A stretch of 64,000 nucleotides of DNA from contig JANXOV010000136.1 in assembly GCA_025357635.1 (NCBI GenBank), positions 33,528 through 97,527 on the forward strand, given 5' to 3'. The stretch comes from Pseudomonadota bacterium. Its GTDB lineage: Bacteria > Pseudomonadota > Gammaproteobacteria > Steroidobacterales > Steroidobacteraceae. The first letter of the stretch is position 1, and each line of letters starts with the position of its first letter. The position numbers and the translations under genes were made by a program. This document shows, piece after piece, positions 37,374 through 46,400 of the stretch. Under the pieces are notes generated by a model that saw only the letters and a list, made by a program, of their open reading frames with translations, searched no databases and was not told where the DNA came from.

Positions 37374-39281
37374 TCAAATCATGCCGCGGCTTGCGAGGCA
37401 TTCCTGCACCGCCCGTTCGGCCTGATCGATGGCGACATTGGTGAATGCGGCAGCGCCTGAGTCGGCGTTGGCAATAGCGATGCGTCCGAAAGGTCTGCGC
37501 CCGAGCACATGTGGCCGCTCGGATTCGGGTTGTTGGGGATCGCCCAGCGTGTCGTAGGTGTACGCGTAGCCGTGTGGCCAGCGGTTGATGGTGAGGGCCA
37601 GAATGTCGCGCCTGGCATCAAAACCACCCGGTCCCAGCATGCGGTTCAATTGCCGGCGAGTCTCCAGCTCAAGCGTTTCGAATGAGGCCGCCAGCATGTC
37701 GGCACGTCCGGCGCGGTTCTGTTCCTTGCGCGGCAGTCCCGGCTTGTTCCAGTTCTTGATCATCTGCACGATCACCGGCTCATCCGGTGACCGGACGCTG
37801 TCGTAGCCGCCGATGCGCAGCGGCGTGTCGAGCTGCGCGTAGCTGTGAAAGCCGTTCGGCGCCTGAATGCGGCGCACGCCCAGCTTTCTCCAGGCCTGCC
37901 AATTGCGCACCAGCACGCTGGTATACATCATGGGCACCTTGGATGCGTAGTGCAGGGCTTGGCGCTGATCCTCCGGCAACGCGGGTACAAGGTACGGCAC
38001 GATGTTATTGAAGCAGGCCATCACCACGCTGGCGGCCGTCACCTGCCGCAGCTGTCCGTCTTTGACGTACACCACGCGCACGGCACGCTCGGTTGCGCGA
38101 TCGGGCACCCCGATGTGCTCCACGCGCACGGCCGTGGAGTTCAGGCGGATACGCACGGTGGATTCTGGCTGATCCAGCGCATCGTAATCCACGCGCGCCA
38201 TCACGATGGATTCCTGATCGTGGAGCGCGTCGAAACTTTTTGGCACCAGGCGATTCACCAACAAGCGCGCGATGCTCGCATTGCCGTCGGGAAAATGAAA
38301 ATAATCCGCCTCCACCAGTGGATCGGCCGCAATGTTCATGCCGGAAAAACCCGCCGCGCCCAGGCGCCAGGCGACGAACGCCGGACAGGTGTCCAGCCGC
38401 ATGTTGTTGCGAAATGCTTCGCCGCGAAAGAAAGCCAGGCTTTCCTTGCGCAAACCCGCGTGTGCGGTCAGAAAATTCGAGTAGCTCATTTTCTTGAGCC
38501 GGATTGCCTTTTCAGACGGGTTCAGACCCGGTAGGTAGTCCACGCGCTGCGCATGAATGCGCACCAGGTCCTCGCGCACCTCATCGTTCAGCGGCGCCTG
38601 TCCAAAAAACTCGGACCAGGGCTTCTCTGCGAATCCTGCGACCAGCCGGTCGCGCTGAAAGTCTTCGGAATTGAAGAACACGCCGGCGCCAAGACCCTTG
38701 AAAATCTCCGCATGCTCATAGCGCGAGAAGCTCTTCGGGTCCACACCCAGTTCGGCCAGCAGCGCCTTGGCGGTGTAGCTGTATGGAAACGGCGTCTCGA
38801 TGCTCATCGTGCCGCCGAAGGACAGATGCGTACGTCCGGCAAAACGAAATTCGTTTCGCTTGGCGTGTCCGCCGAAGTCATCGTGATTGTCGAGAATCAG
38901 AATCTTCCGCTCGGCGCCCAGCGCCTTGCGGAAGAAGTGCGCGGCGCTGAGGCCGGAGATTCCGGCTCCAACCACGACCAGATCGTAATGCTCGCCCGTA
39001 TCGGTGGGGGTGAGAGTGCCGGCGAAGGCGCCATCGCGCACCTGATGAGCCGCTTCGAACGAGCCGGGATACTGCCCGCGAAGACCGCTGCGCAGCGGTG
39101 GATAGCGCGCATCATCGGCAGATGTGGTGCCGGCAACCGACGCTGCATTCTTGAGTACTTCGTTTGCACCGGCTCGCGCGGCGCCGAGCAGGCCCATGGA
39201 TGCGGCGACTCCGCCGACGAAATCCCGTCGCGTGATCGGCGCGTCAAGGCCCATCTCATTCTTCTCGTTCATAACCGGCAT
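37374..39281 (-). CDS. Tat-exported FAD-dependent oxidoreductase (amine oxidase-like)
   Basis: Predicted periplasmic flavoenzyme of 635 residues. The N-terminus has a twin-arginine signal (ITRRDFVGGVAASMGLLGAA). A Rossmann FAD motif VVVGAGISGLSAAHFF lies at about 105-125, followed by the DNHDDFGGHAKRNEF segment seen in spermidine dehydrogenase-like proteins. The C-terminus has the ALTINRWPHGYAYTYD flavin region. It may oxidise amines, but the substrate is inferred from family only. It is divergent from the M20 peptidase gene. An internal ATG at 39272 is an alternative start. Confidence 0.85.
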   Translation of the reverse strand: MPVMNEKNEMGLDAPITRRDFVGGVAASMGLLGAARAGANEVLKNAASVAGTTSADDARYPPLRSGLRGQYPGSFEAAHQVRDGAFAGTLTPTDTGEHYDLVVVGAGISGLSAAHFFRKALGAERKILILDNHDDFGGHAKRNEFRFAGRTHLSFGGTMSIETPFPYSYTAKALLAELGVDPKSFSRYEHAEIFKGLGAGVFFNSEDFQRDRLVAGFAEKPWSEFFGQAPLNDEVREDLVRIHAQRVDYLPGLNPSEKAIRLKKMSYSNFLTAHAGLRKESLAFFRGEAFRNNMRLDTCPAFVAWRLGAAGFSGMNIAADPLVEADYFHFPDGNASIARLLVNRLVPKSFDALHDQESIVMARVDYDALDQPESTVRIRLNSTAVRVEHIGVPDRATERAVRVVYVKDGQLRQVTAASVVMACFNNIVPYLVPALPEDQRQALHYASKVPMMYTSVLVRNWQAWRKLGVRRIQAPNGFHSYAQLDTPLRIGGYDSVRSPDEPVIVQMIKNWNKPGLPRKEQNRAGRADMLAASFETLELETRRQLNRMLGPGGFDARRDILALTINRWPHGYAYTYDTLGDPQQPESERPHVLGRRPFGRIAIANADSGAAAFTNVAIDQAERAVQECLASRGMI

Positions 39282-39362
39282 TGTAGCCTCCCTAGAACGG
39301 ACCAGAATTGCCCGGCTGCGTGAGTTATCATCCAGTCCAGATCCTCTCTAGCGGAGACCGGC

Positions 39363-40784
39363 ATGAAGCAATTCCTCGCACTTGCAGCAGCCTTGGCGGC
39401 ATTCACGGTGAATGCGGCGCCGCCACAGGATACACCGGCGGGCGAGCAGCGCTTCCGCGAGCTGTATAAAGAGCTGGTCGAAACGAACACGACCCCTTCA
39501 GCCGGTAGTTGCACGCTGGCTGCGCAGCGCATGGCGGCGCGATTGAAAGCGGCCGGCTTCCCCGACAGCGACCTGCATCCGTTCTCCACCCCCGAGCATC
39601 CGAAGGATGGCGGGCTGGTCGTCATCTATCCGGGCCGTGATCCGAAACTCAAGGCGATCCTTCTGCTTGCGCACATCGATGTGGTGGAGGCCCGGCGCGA
39701 GGACTGGACGCGCGACCCGTTCACGCTGGTGGAGGAGAATGGCTCGTTCTATGCGCGCGGTGCGATCGATGACAAGGCAGAGGCTGCCATCTGGGTCGAC
39801 CTGCTGATCCGTTACCGGAGCGAGAACTACCGGCCGCGGCGCACGCTCAAGATGGCGCTTACCTGCGGGGAGGAGGTGGGTGTTTTCAATGGCGCCGAAT
39901 GGCTCACCCAGAATCGCCGCGACCTCATCGACGCCGCCTTCGCGCTCAACGAAGGTGCGCAGGGAGAACTCGACGCCAGCGGGGTCCGGATTTCCCACAA
40001 CGTCGAGGCGGGCCAGAAGCTCTCTCTGAACTACCGGCTCGAGGTCACCAACCCAGGCGGGCACAGCTCGCGCCCGGTGAAGGACAACGCGATCAATCGG
40101 CTCGCTGCCGCCCTTGGCCGGGTCGCTGCCTACGATTTTCCAGTGCAATTCAACGACGCCAACCGCGCTTACTTCGCCGGTATGGCGAAAATACAGGCTG
40201 CAAAGGGCCAGGCCGCCGTGGCCGAGGCAATGAACGCGTTCCTGCGTGACCCGGGCGATGCGCAGGCGCTGGCGCTCGTCAGCAGCAAGGACCCGAGTTG
40301 GAACGCAACGCTGCGCACGACCTGTGTCGCGACGCTGCTCGATGCCGGCCACTCCTCCAACGCGCTGCCGCAGCGCGCCCGCGCGAACGTCAATTGCCGG
40401 ATTTTCCCAGGCGAATCACCGGAGGCGGTGCGCGCAAAGCTTGCGGAGCTCGTCGCGGACCCCCAGGTCAAGGTGACGATTCCCGAGGCGGTGGGTCCGG
40501 CGCCGCCACCGCCGCCGCTGACGCGCGCGATCCTTGCGCCGATCGAGAAATTGACCGCCGAGTTCTGGCCGGGCGTGCCGGTGTTGCCGATCCTGCAGCC
40601 CTGGGCCACGGATGGGGTCTATACGAATGCTGCGGGGATTCCGACCTATGGCGTGGTGCCGGTGTTCGTCGGTCCGGACCTGGGCAACGTGCATGGTCTG
40701 AACGAGTACATTGGCGTCAAGTCATTGCTCGAAGGGCGCGAGTTCCTCTACCGCCTGGTCAGGATTTACGCGGACCAGAAGTAG
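39363..40784 (+). CDS. Secreted M20 family metallopeptidase
   Basis: Predicted dinuclear zinc carboxypeptidase or dipeptidase of 473 residues with a signal peptide (MKQFLALAAALAAFTVNA). M20 motifs are LLLAHIDVVEA with the first His and Asp ligand, DPFTLVEENGSFYARGAIDDKAE, and the general base in TCGEEVG. The dimerisation domain lies in the middle (VTNPGGHSSRP). A final His ligand is in GNVHGLNEYIG. It probably degrades peptides in the periplasm together with the nearby M61 enzyme. Confidence 0.92.
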   Translation: MKQFLALAAALAAFTVNAAPPQDTPAGEQRFRELYKELVETNTTPSAGSCTLAAQRMAARLKAAGFPDSDLHPFSTPEHPKDGGLVVIYPGRDPKLKAILLLAHIDVVEARREDWTRDPFTLVEENGSFYARGAIDDKAEAAIWVDLLIRYRSENYRPRRTLKMALTCGEEVGVFNGAEWLTQNRRDLIDAAFALNEGAQGELDASGVRISHNVEAGQKLSLNYRLEVTNPGGHSSRPVKDNAINRLAAALGRVAAYDFPVQFNDANRAYFAGMAKIQAAKGQAAVAEAMNAFLRDPGDAQALALVSSKDPSWNATLRTTCVATLLDAGHSSNALPQRARANVNCRIFPGESPEAVRAKLAELVADPQVKVTIPEAVGPAPPPPPLTRAILAPIEKLTAEFWPGVPVLPILQPWATDGVYTNAAGIPTYGVVPVFVGPDLGNVHGLNEYIGVKSLLEGREFLYRLVRIYADQK

Positions 40785-40881
40785 CGACCCGCGGCGCCTT
40801 GACTAACCCGTAAGGCGGGCGTAAACCCTGCTGCTCACGGAGAAGAGCGTTGGTCTAAAATTTTGCGAACAGGAGATGACC

Positions 40882-41457
40882 ATGCGTAGAGCGATATTCA
40901 CTTCCCTATTGATGCTGGCGGCTGCCACGTTGAGCGTGGCTTCGCTGGCCGTGACGCAGGACAAAAAGCCCGAGGCGGCGGCGCTGACGGATGCGCAGAT
41001 GATCAAGAGCGCGATGGCGGCGGCGCCCACGGCCATTGCAAAGCACGCCACCGTTGTCGCCATGCAAGCCGATGGCACGATGCGCACGCTGCGCAAGGGC
41101 AGCAACGGCTTCACCTGCATGCCGGACAATCCGGCCACACCAGGGCCGGATCCCATGTGCATGGATGCGAATGCCATGGAGTGGGTGCATGCCTGGGTGG
41201 CGCACACCCCACCCGCAGCCAAGGTCGGTCTGATGTACATGCTGTCCGGCGGCACCGATGCGAGCAACACCGATCCGTACGCGCAAATGCCGACCGCGGA
41301 CAATCATTGGATCAAGACCGGCCCCCATGTGATGATCGTCGGCGCGGATCTGGGGTTCTATGCGCAGTACCCGAAGGGTACAGAGCCGGATACCGGCGTA
41401 CCGTACGTCATGTGGACGGGAACGCCCTATCAGCACCTGATGGCGCCGGTAAAATGA
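40882..41457 (+). CDS. Exported protein of unknown function
   Basis: Unrecognised protein of 191 residues with a signal peptide (MRRAIFTSLLMLAAATLSVA). I chose ATG 40882 because AGGAG lies six bases before it; ATG 40876 directly abuts the ribosome site. The mature part contains KSAMAAAPTAIAKHATVVAM, two Cys in FTCMPDNP and DPMCMDAN, and a Met-rich end, PHVMIVGADLGFY and VPYVMWTGTPYQHLM. The Cys/Met/His content could fit metal binding, but that is a guess. It stands alone between the M20 peptidase and the aminotransferase. Confidence 0.75.
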   Translation: MRRAIFTSLLMLAAATLSVASLAVTQDKKPEAAALTDAQMIKSAMAAAPTAIAKHATVVAMQADGTMRTLRKGSNGFTCMPDNPATPGPDPMCMDANAMEWVHAWVAHTPPAAKVGLMYMLSGGTDASNTDPYAQMPTADNHWIKTGPHVMIVGADLGFYAQYPKGTEPDTGVPYVMWTGTPYQHLMAPVK

Positions 41458-41558
41458 CCCGACGGGTCGCTGGCCGCGGGGCCGGCGGCCCATCGCCCAC
41501 TTGAGCCGCTATCACGAGGTTTTGGCTCGCATGATCCTGCGGCAGGTTTAGCTTCGAT

Positions 41559-42422
41559 ATGACCCACTCCGACACACTCTCGCGCACCTGGACTTTTTAT
41601 GCCGGCGACTGGCATGAGGGCAACGTCGCCTTGATGGGGCCGCGCACGCACGCCGTCTGGCTCGGCTCTGCGGTGTTCGATGGCGCCCGCGCATTCGAAG
41701 GCGTGACGCCGGACATCGAGCGGCATTGCGCGCGGGTCAATGACTCTGCGCCCAAGCTTGGGCTGAAGGCCTCGGTCCCGCTCGACACCTGGCTTGGACT
41801 CGTGCGCGATGGTCTGAAACGCTTCGGCCCAAAGCCTGAGCTGTACATCCGGCCGATGTACTGGGCGGAACACGGCGGACCGACGTCGGTGCCGGCCGAC
41901 CCGGAATCCACGCGTTGGTGCCTGACGATGTACGACACGCCGATGCCGGTGCCGGGCGATACCGCCATCACGCTGTCCCCCTACCGACGACCCTCAATCG
42001 ACACCATGCCGGTGGACGCCAAGGCGGGCTGCCTGTATCCGAACAATGCGCGGGCCCTGGTCGAAGCGGCCGGCCGCGGCTTCGGCAACTGCCTGTTGCG
42101 CGACATGCTCGGAAACGTCGCCGAGCTCGCCACAGCCAATGTCTTCATGGCAAAGAACGGCGTCGTGTACACGCCGATCGCCAACGGCACCTTTCTGAAC
42201 GGCATCACCCGCCAGCGGGTGATCGGCCTTCTGCGTGATGCCGGTGTGCGGGTGGAAGAAGCGGTGCTGACTTACCAGGACTTCGAGCAGGCCGATGAGA
42301 TCTGGAGCTGCGGCAACTACGCCAAGGTGGCGCCGATCACGCGTATCGATGCGCGCACGCTTGCGCCCGGGCCCTTCTACCGCAAGGCACGCGAACTTTA
42401 CTGGCGGTTCGCGCACGGTTAG
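41559..42422 (+). CDS. Class IV aminotransferase (branched-chain type)
   Basis: PLP-dependent fold-type IV enzyme of 287 residues. Family marks are GSAVFDGARAFEG near the N-terminus, the PLP Lys in DAKAGCLYPNN, and the phosphate and cofactor segments GNVAELATANVF and FLNGITRQRVI. It most resembles branched-chain amino acid aminotransferases, but substrate use varies in this family. It ends 53 bp before the palindromic operator that begins the next operon, so it is probably transcribed separately from that island. Confidence 0.88.
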   Translation: MTHSDTLSRTWTFYAGDWHEGNVALMGPRTHAVWLGSAVFDGARAFEGVTPDIERHCARVNDSAPKLGLKASVPLDTWLGLVRDGLKRFGPKPELYIRPMYWAEHGGPTSVPADPESTRWCLTMYDTPMPVPGDTAITLSPYRRPSIDTMPVDAKAGCLYPNNARALVEAAGRGFGNCLLRDMLGNVAELATANVFMAKNGVVYTPIANGTFLNGITRQRVIGLLRDAGVRVEEAVLTYQDFEQADEIWSCGNYAKVAPITRIDARTLAPGPFYRKARELYWRFAHG

Positions 42423-42475
42423 ACAGCGCTGCAAGTTGACGCACCCTGTTGCGCTGGCCGGCACGCCTCGTGCAA

Positions 42476-42489
42476 AATGTCCGGACATT
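42476..42489. promoter_or_regulatory. Palindromic operator, left copy (AATGTCCGGACATT)
   Basis: A perfect 14-bp palindrome centred between 42482 and 42483, ending 19 bp before the ATG of the isochorismatase-like gene. The identical 14 bp occur once more, at 51065-51078, before the convergent operon. A perfect palindrome recurring at both outer edges of one gene island is strong evidence for a common regulator, perhaps GntR-like. No regulator gene lies nearby. Confidence 0.85.
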
Positions 42490-42508
42490 ATCCTCATTGG
42501 GGTGAAAC

Positions 42509-43189
42509 ATGTCCGCCGCCGCACCCGGTTACATCGACGCTTACACCCGCCAGTTTCGCATCTCGCCGGCCGATACGGCGCTGGTGATCGTGGATTTGCA
42601 GTACGCCAGTGGCAGCCGCCATCACGGGCTGGGCAAGCTGCTCGCGGCCGCCGGCACGCTGGCCGACGCCGAGTATCGCTTTGCGCGCATCGACCGTCTC
42701 GTGGTGCCGAACAGCAAACGCCTCGCGGATGCGTTTCGTGCGCTTGGCGCCAAGGTCATCTATGTCACCTATGGCTGCAGCGTGCCGGACTTCGCCGATG
42801 CGCCCGTGCAGTTGCGTGAGTGGCTGCTGGCCACCGACAACCGCGTGGGCTCGCGCGAGCACGAGATCGTCGATGAGATCAAGCCGCATGCGAATGACCT
42901 GGTGCTCAACAAGAACACCATGGGAGCGTTTGGCTCCACGGGGATCGACGCTCATCTGAAGAGCATGGGCGTGCGCAACATCGTGGTCACCGGCGTGTCG
43001 ACGAACAACTGCGTCGGCATGACGGCCATGGAGGCGAGCGACCGCCAGTATGGCGTGGTGCTGGTTTCCGATGCCACCGGCACCTGCAGCGACGAAATGC
43101 AATTGGCCATCGAGAAAACGTTCCGCCGCTTGTGGGGCCGGGTGCTCGATACAGCCGGTGTGCTCGCGGAAATGCAAAGCGCGAGGTGA
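42509..43189 (+). CDS. Isochorismatase-like cysteine hydrolase
   Basis: Predicted amidase-type hydrolase of 226 residues. The catalytic triad of the family is visible: D29 in LVIVDLQ, K135 in LVLNKNTMGAF and C168 in STNNCVGMTA. Relatives include N-carbamoylsarcosine amidase and nicotinamidase; the substrate is not determined. It is the first gene of a tight operon with otsB-like and otsA-like genes (stop overlaps the next start as GTGA), directly downstream of the left operator. Confidence 0.87.
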   Translation: MSAAAPGYIDAYTRQFRISPADTALVIVDLQYASGSRHHGLGKLLAAAGTLADAEYRFARIDRLVVPNSKRLADAFRALGAKVIYVTYGCSVPDFADAPVQLREWLLATDNRVGSREHEIVDEIKPHANDLVLNKNTMGAFGSTGIDAHLKSMGVRNIVVTGVSTNNCVGMTAMEASDRQYGVVLVSDATGTCSDEMQLAIEKTFRRLWGRVLDTAGVLAEMQSAR

Positions 43190-43956
43190 GCGCAGCGCCA
43201 CGCGAGGCGGAGCTCAGCGCGTCCGTGCCATTTCCGTTGGGGCCACTCTGCGTCTTTCTCGATTTCGACGGTACGCTGGTGGAGTTCGCACCTACGCCGG
43301 CGGTCGTGCGGCCGGACGGGGCATTGGTGGAATTGCTGCTGCGGCTGGCCGAGTCGCTCGACGGGGCTTTGGCAATCGTCAGCGGGCGCTCCATTGCGCA
43401 GATCGACGCGATGCTGGCGCCTTTGCGGCTGCCGGTGGCGGGACTGCATGGATTGGAGCGGCGCACGGCCGGGCACGCTTGGTATTCACCGCACGCCGCA
43501 CCAGAGTGGATCGACAGCCTTCGGGAGCCGCTGTTGCGTCACGTGGAAACGCATCCGGGATTGCTGTTGGAAGACAAGGGCAGCTCGTTGGCCGTGCATG
43601 TGCGAGGCGCGCCGCAGCATGAGAGGATCACCCGCAGTGTGCTCAGCGGCATCAGCCGGGCCTTGCCCGATGATGCGCAGCTTCTGGAAGGCGATGCGAT
43701 GTTCGAGATCCGGTCGGGCGCACAGAACAAGGGCACGGCTGTCGATGCCTTCCTGCAAGAAGCCGGCTTCATTGACCGCTCGCCGCTCTACATCGGCGAT
43801 GACATCAGCGATGGTCCGGGAATGGACGCGGTCACACGCCGTGGCGGCATGGCGATCGCGGTGGGGCACCGAATGCCGACTCGGTTTCGATTGTCGGGGC
43901 CGACTGAAGTGCGCGACTGGCTCGCGGCCTTGATCGCACATCTCACGGCGCGATGA
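43186..43956 (+). CDS. otsB: Trehalose-phosphatase-like HAD phosphatase (OtsB family)
   Basis: HAD-superfamily sugar phosphatase of 256 residues. Motif I is FLDFDGTLVEF, motif II lies in AIVSGRS, then GLHGLERR, the catalytic Lys in QNKGTA, and motif IV GDDISD. In known OtsB proteins the last motif is normally G-D-D-x-T-D-E; here it is I-S-D-G, a modest departure. I place the start at GTG 43186, overlapping the upstream stop as GTGA; the open frame runs further but overlaps the hydrolase gene. The stop overlaps otsA as ATGA. Substrate may be trehalose 6-phosphate or a related sugar phosphate. Confidence 0.85.
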   Translation: MSAAPREAELSASVPFPLGPLCVFLDFDGTLVEFAPTPAVVRPDGALVELLLRLAESLDGALAIVSGRSIAQIDAMLAPLRLPVAGLHGLERRTAGHAWYSPHAAPEWIDSLREPLLRHVETHPGLLLEDKGSSLAVHVRGAPQHERITRSVLSGISRALPDDAQLLEGDAMFEIRSGAQNKGTAVDAFLQEAGFIDRSPLYIGDDISDGPGMDAVTRRGGMAIAVGHRMPTRFRLSGPTEVRDWLAALIAHLTAR

Positions 43957-45347
43957 ACAGGCTCATCGCCGTCAGCAATCGCATGCCGCCCGAGAACGGC
44001 GGCGCAGGCTCCGGTGGCCTCTCGGTCGTGCTGGATGCCGTCCTGCGCCAGCGCGGTGGGCTGTGGCTGGGATGGAGCGGGCGGGTGTGCAAGGCGCCCT
44101 CGAGCGCCCCGCGGATCAGCGAATCAGACGGCGTGTGCCGCGCGGCGCTGGATCTGTCCTGTGAGGAGCACGCGGGCTTTTATCTTGGTTTCAGCAACAG
44201 CGTGTTGTGGCCGCTATGCCATGGTGCGGTGAACGCTCCGGTGCACGACGCGACGCATTACGCGACCTACCTGGCCGTCAATCAGCGTTTCGCTGCAGCG
44301 TTGTTGCCGCTGCTGCGGCCGGAGGATCATATCTGGGTGCACGATTATCATCTGCTGCCGCTCGGTCAGAAATTGCGGGAGGCTGGCTCTGTGCAGTCCA
44401 CCGGCTTCTTTCTGCACGTGCCGTTCCCCGAGCTGAGTGCGCTGCAGGGATTGCCAAGCGCACCGGGCCTGATGCAAGCGCTGCTCGCTTACGACGCATT
44501 GGGCTTTCAGACCGCCGGGGATCTCGCCGCGTTTCACCGCGCTGCGCAATGGCAGTGGGGCTCTGCGGTGCTGCAGGCCGACGGCAGCCTGAGCGCCGAG
44601 GGGCGGAGGGTGACTGTCGGCGTGTTTCCGGTTGGCGTGCAAGTGGATGACATTCAGCGCGAGGTGCATGCTGCGCAGCAGTCACCCGCCGTGGCCGCAG
44701 CGGGCGTGTTGCGGCGCGGCGGCTCTCTGTTGATTTCAGCGGATCGACTGATGGGAAGCAAAGGACTGCGGGAGCGCCTGTTGGCTTACGAGGCGTATCT
44801 GGCGCTTCCCAGCGCGAACCGGCAGCGCCCCTGTTTGCTGCAGATCGCGGCACCCTCCCGCCTCGACCCGCAGGCCGGAGCGCAGTTTGGCGCATCGCTG
44901 CAGGCGCTCGCCGCGCGCATCAGCGAACGGCACGCGTGCGCAGACTGGACACCCTTGCGTTACCTCAACCGGTGCTTCCCGCACGAGGTGCTCATGGGCC
45001 TGCTCCATGCAGCGCGCGTCGGCATCGTCACGCCGCTGCGTGACGGCATGAACCTCGTTGCCAAGGAGTTTGTGGCCGCACAGGACCCGGCCGATCCAGG
45101 CGTGCTGGTGCTGTCGGTGTTTGCCGGCGCGGCACACGAATTGGCGGGCGCCATCCAGGTGGATCCGCGCGACACGAGGGCAACTGCTTCGGCCATATCG
45201 CAGGCCTGCGACATGACTTTGCTGGAACGTCGCGAGCGTCATCAGGAAATGATCGGCGTCCTGCGTCAGCACGATCTGCGCGCCTGGCACACGGGGTTTC
45301 TGCGCCGACTGCGATCCGGCCAGGACTGCGGTCGCCAGCCGTACTGA
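43953..45347 (+). CDS. otsA: Trehalose-6-phosphate synthase-like glycosyltransferase (GT20, OtsA family)
   Basis: GT-B fold retaining glycosyltransferase of 464 residues. It has conserved OtsA segments: VSNRMPP, GGLWLGWSG, FSNSVLWP, IWVHDYHLLP, FFLHVPFP and TPLRDGMNLVAKEFVAAQDP. The donor-phosphate Arg and Lys are kept in DRLMGSKG, but the usual R-L-D-Y-S/T-K-G of the family has M-G in place of D-Y. The acceptor side after VLWP also differs from E. coli OtsA. It may make trehalose 6-phosphate or a variant disaccharide. It is coupled to otsB and converges on selD with 14 bp between stops. Confidence 0.85.
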   Translation: MNRLIAVSNRMPPENGGAGSGGLSVVLDAVLRQRGGLWLGWSGRVCKAPSSAPRISESDGVCRAALDLSCEEHAGFYLGFSNSVLWPLCHGAVNAPVHDATHYATYLAVNQRFAAALLPLLRPEDHIWVHDYHLLPLGQKLREAGSVQSTGFFLHVPFPELSALQGLPSAPGLMQALLAYDALGFQTAGDLAAFHRAAQWQWGSAVLQADGSLSAEGRRVTVGVFPVGVQVDDIQREVHAAQQSPAVAAAGVLRRGGSLLISADRLMGSKGLRERLLAYEAYLALPSANRQRPCLLQIAAPSRLDPQAGAQFGASLQALAARISERHACADWTPLRYLNRCFPHEVLMGLLHAARVGIVTPLRDGMNLVAKEFVAAQDPADPGVLVLSVFAGAAHELAGAIQVDPRDTRATASAISQACDMTLLERRERHQEMIGVLRQHDLRAWHTGFLRRLRSGQDCGRQPY

Positions 45348-45361
45348 GCCGGCGCTGCAAA

Positions 45362-46396
45362 TCAGCGAACCGTGATACCTGGCCCGCCGGCGAGCACTTC
45401 ACCGATGCGCGTAAATCCGCAGGCTTCAAGTTGCGGTACATCGCGCGGGTCGACTGCCGCCAACAGTCCTCCCGAGGTTTGTGGATCCAGCAGCAGCGCG
45501 CGCATTGCCGCCGTCACATCGTCCGCATACTCCGGCGCAGCCGCGTCGACCGCAGCGCCACCGCGGCGATGCGCGGACGTGCGCACGCCGGACCTTGCTG
45601 CCTCGGCCGCACCGGCCAGCAATGGCAGCTGCGCCGAGTCGATGCGCAGCCGCACGCGCGACTGTATCGCCATTTCCCCCGCGTGCCCCAACAGGCCGTA
45701 ACCGCTCACATCCGTTACAGCATGAGGCGCGCGCGCGGTGGCGTGTAGTGCTGCCGCAGCAGCCTGGTTGGTCGTTCGCATGCTCGCGACGGCGACTCGC
45801 TCCGCATCCTGCGCGCGCGATGAAAGCAGAATTCCCGTGCCGATCGGCTTCGACAGCAGCAGCGCATCACCCGCTTGCGCGCCTGCCTTCTTCCAGATGC
45901 GCCCCGGGTGCACGAACCCCAGCACGCACAGTCCGAACACCGGCGCCGGACAGCGGATCGAGTGCCCGCCAATGACGCTGCCGCCGCAGCCCGCAATCAA
46001 CTCGGCGGCCGCGCGGTTGACGTCCACGATGATCTGCTGCGGCACGATGGCGGGGAATCCGCAGACTGCGAGCGCGAATGCGACCGAGCCTCCCATGGCA
46101 TAGACATCGCTCACCGCATTGGCTGCGGCCACGGCGCCATAGTCGCCGGCGTCGTCCACGATCGGTGGAAAAAAATCCACGGTGGCAACCAGCGCACGCT
46201 CCTCGTCAAGCGCATAAACCGCGGCGTCGTCGGCGGGCATCAGACCCACGAGCACTTGAGACAGAGGACCGCTGCTTGCCGCCGTGGCGCTCATCAGCAG
46301 CGACACGAGTTCCGCTGGCGCCTTCGCGGCACAACCGCCGCAGTCGGCCAAAGCGCGCAGGCCCGTAAACGCGGGTGCGGGAACGGATCCTTGCAT
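45362..46396 (-). CDS. selD: Selenide, water dikinase-like protein (SelD family)
   Basis: Makes selenophosphate from selenide and ATP in known relatives. The 344-residue product has the SelD core (DDAAVYALDEERALVATVDF, FFPPIVDDAGDYG, AANAVSDVYAMGG) and the catalytic pair as C22-A-A-K25 in GGCAAK. The C-terminal half has GYGLLGHAGEMA and LLLDPQTSGGLL. I place the start at ATG 46396, 4 bp after the acyl-CoA dehydrogenase stop; the open frame continues upstream over that gene but is not SelD-like. No selA, selB, tRNA-Sec or selenouridine synthase is in the window. It is the last gene of a five-gene minus-strand operon. Confidence 0.88.
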   Translation of the reverse strand: MQGSVPAPAFTGLRALADCGGCAAKAPAELVSLLMSATAASSGPLSQVLVGLMPADDAAVYALDEERALVATVDFFPPIVDDAGDYGAVAAANAVSDVYAMGGSVAFALAVCGFPAIVPQQIIVDVNRAAAELIAGCGGSVIGGHSIRCPAPVFGLCVLGFVHPGRIWKKAGAQAGDALLLSKPIGTGILLSSRAQDAERVAVASMRTTNQAAAAALHATARAPHAVTDVSGYGLLGHAGEMAIQSRVRLRIDSAQLPLLAGAAEAARSGVRTSAHRRGGAAVDAAAPEYADDVTAAMRALLLDPQTSGGLLAAVDPRDVPQLEACGFTRIGEVLAGGPGITVR

Positions 46397-46400
46397 AGGA

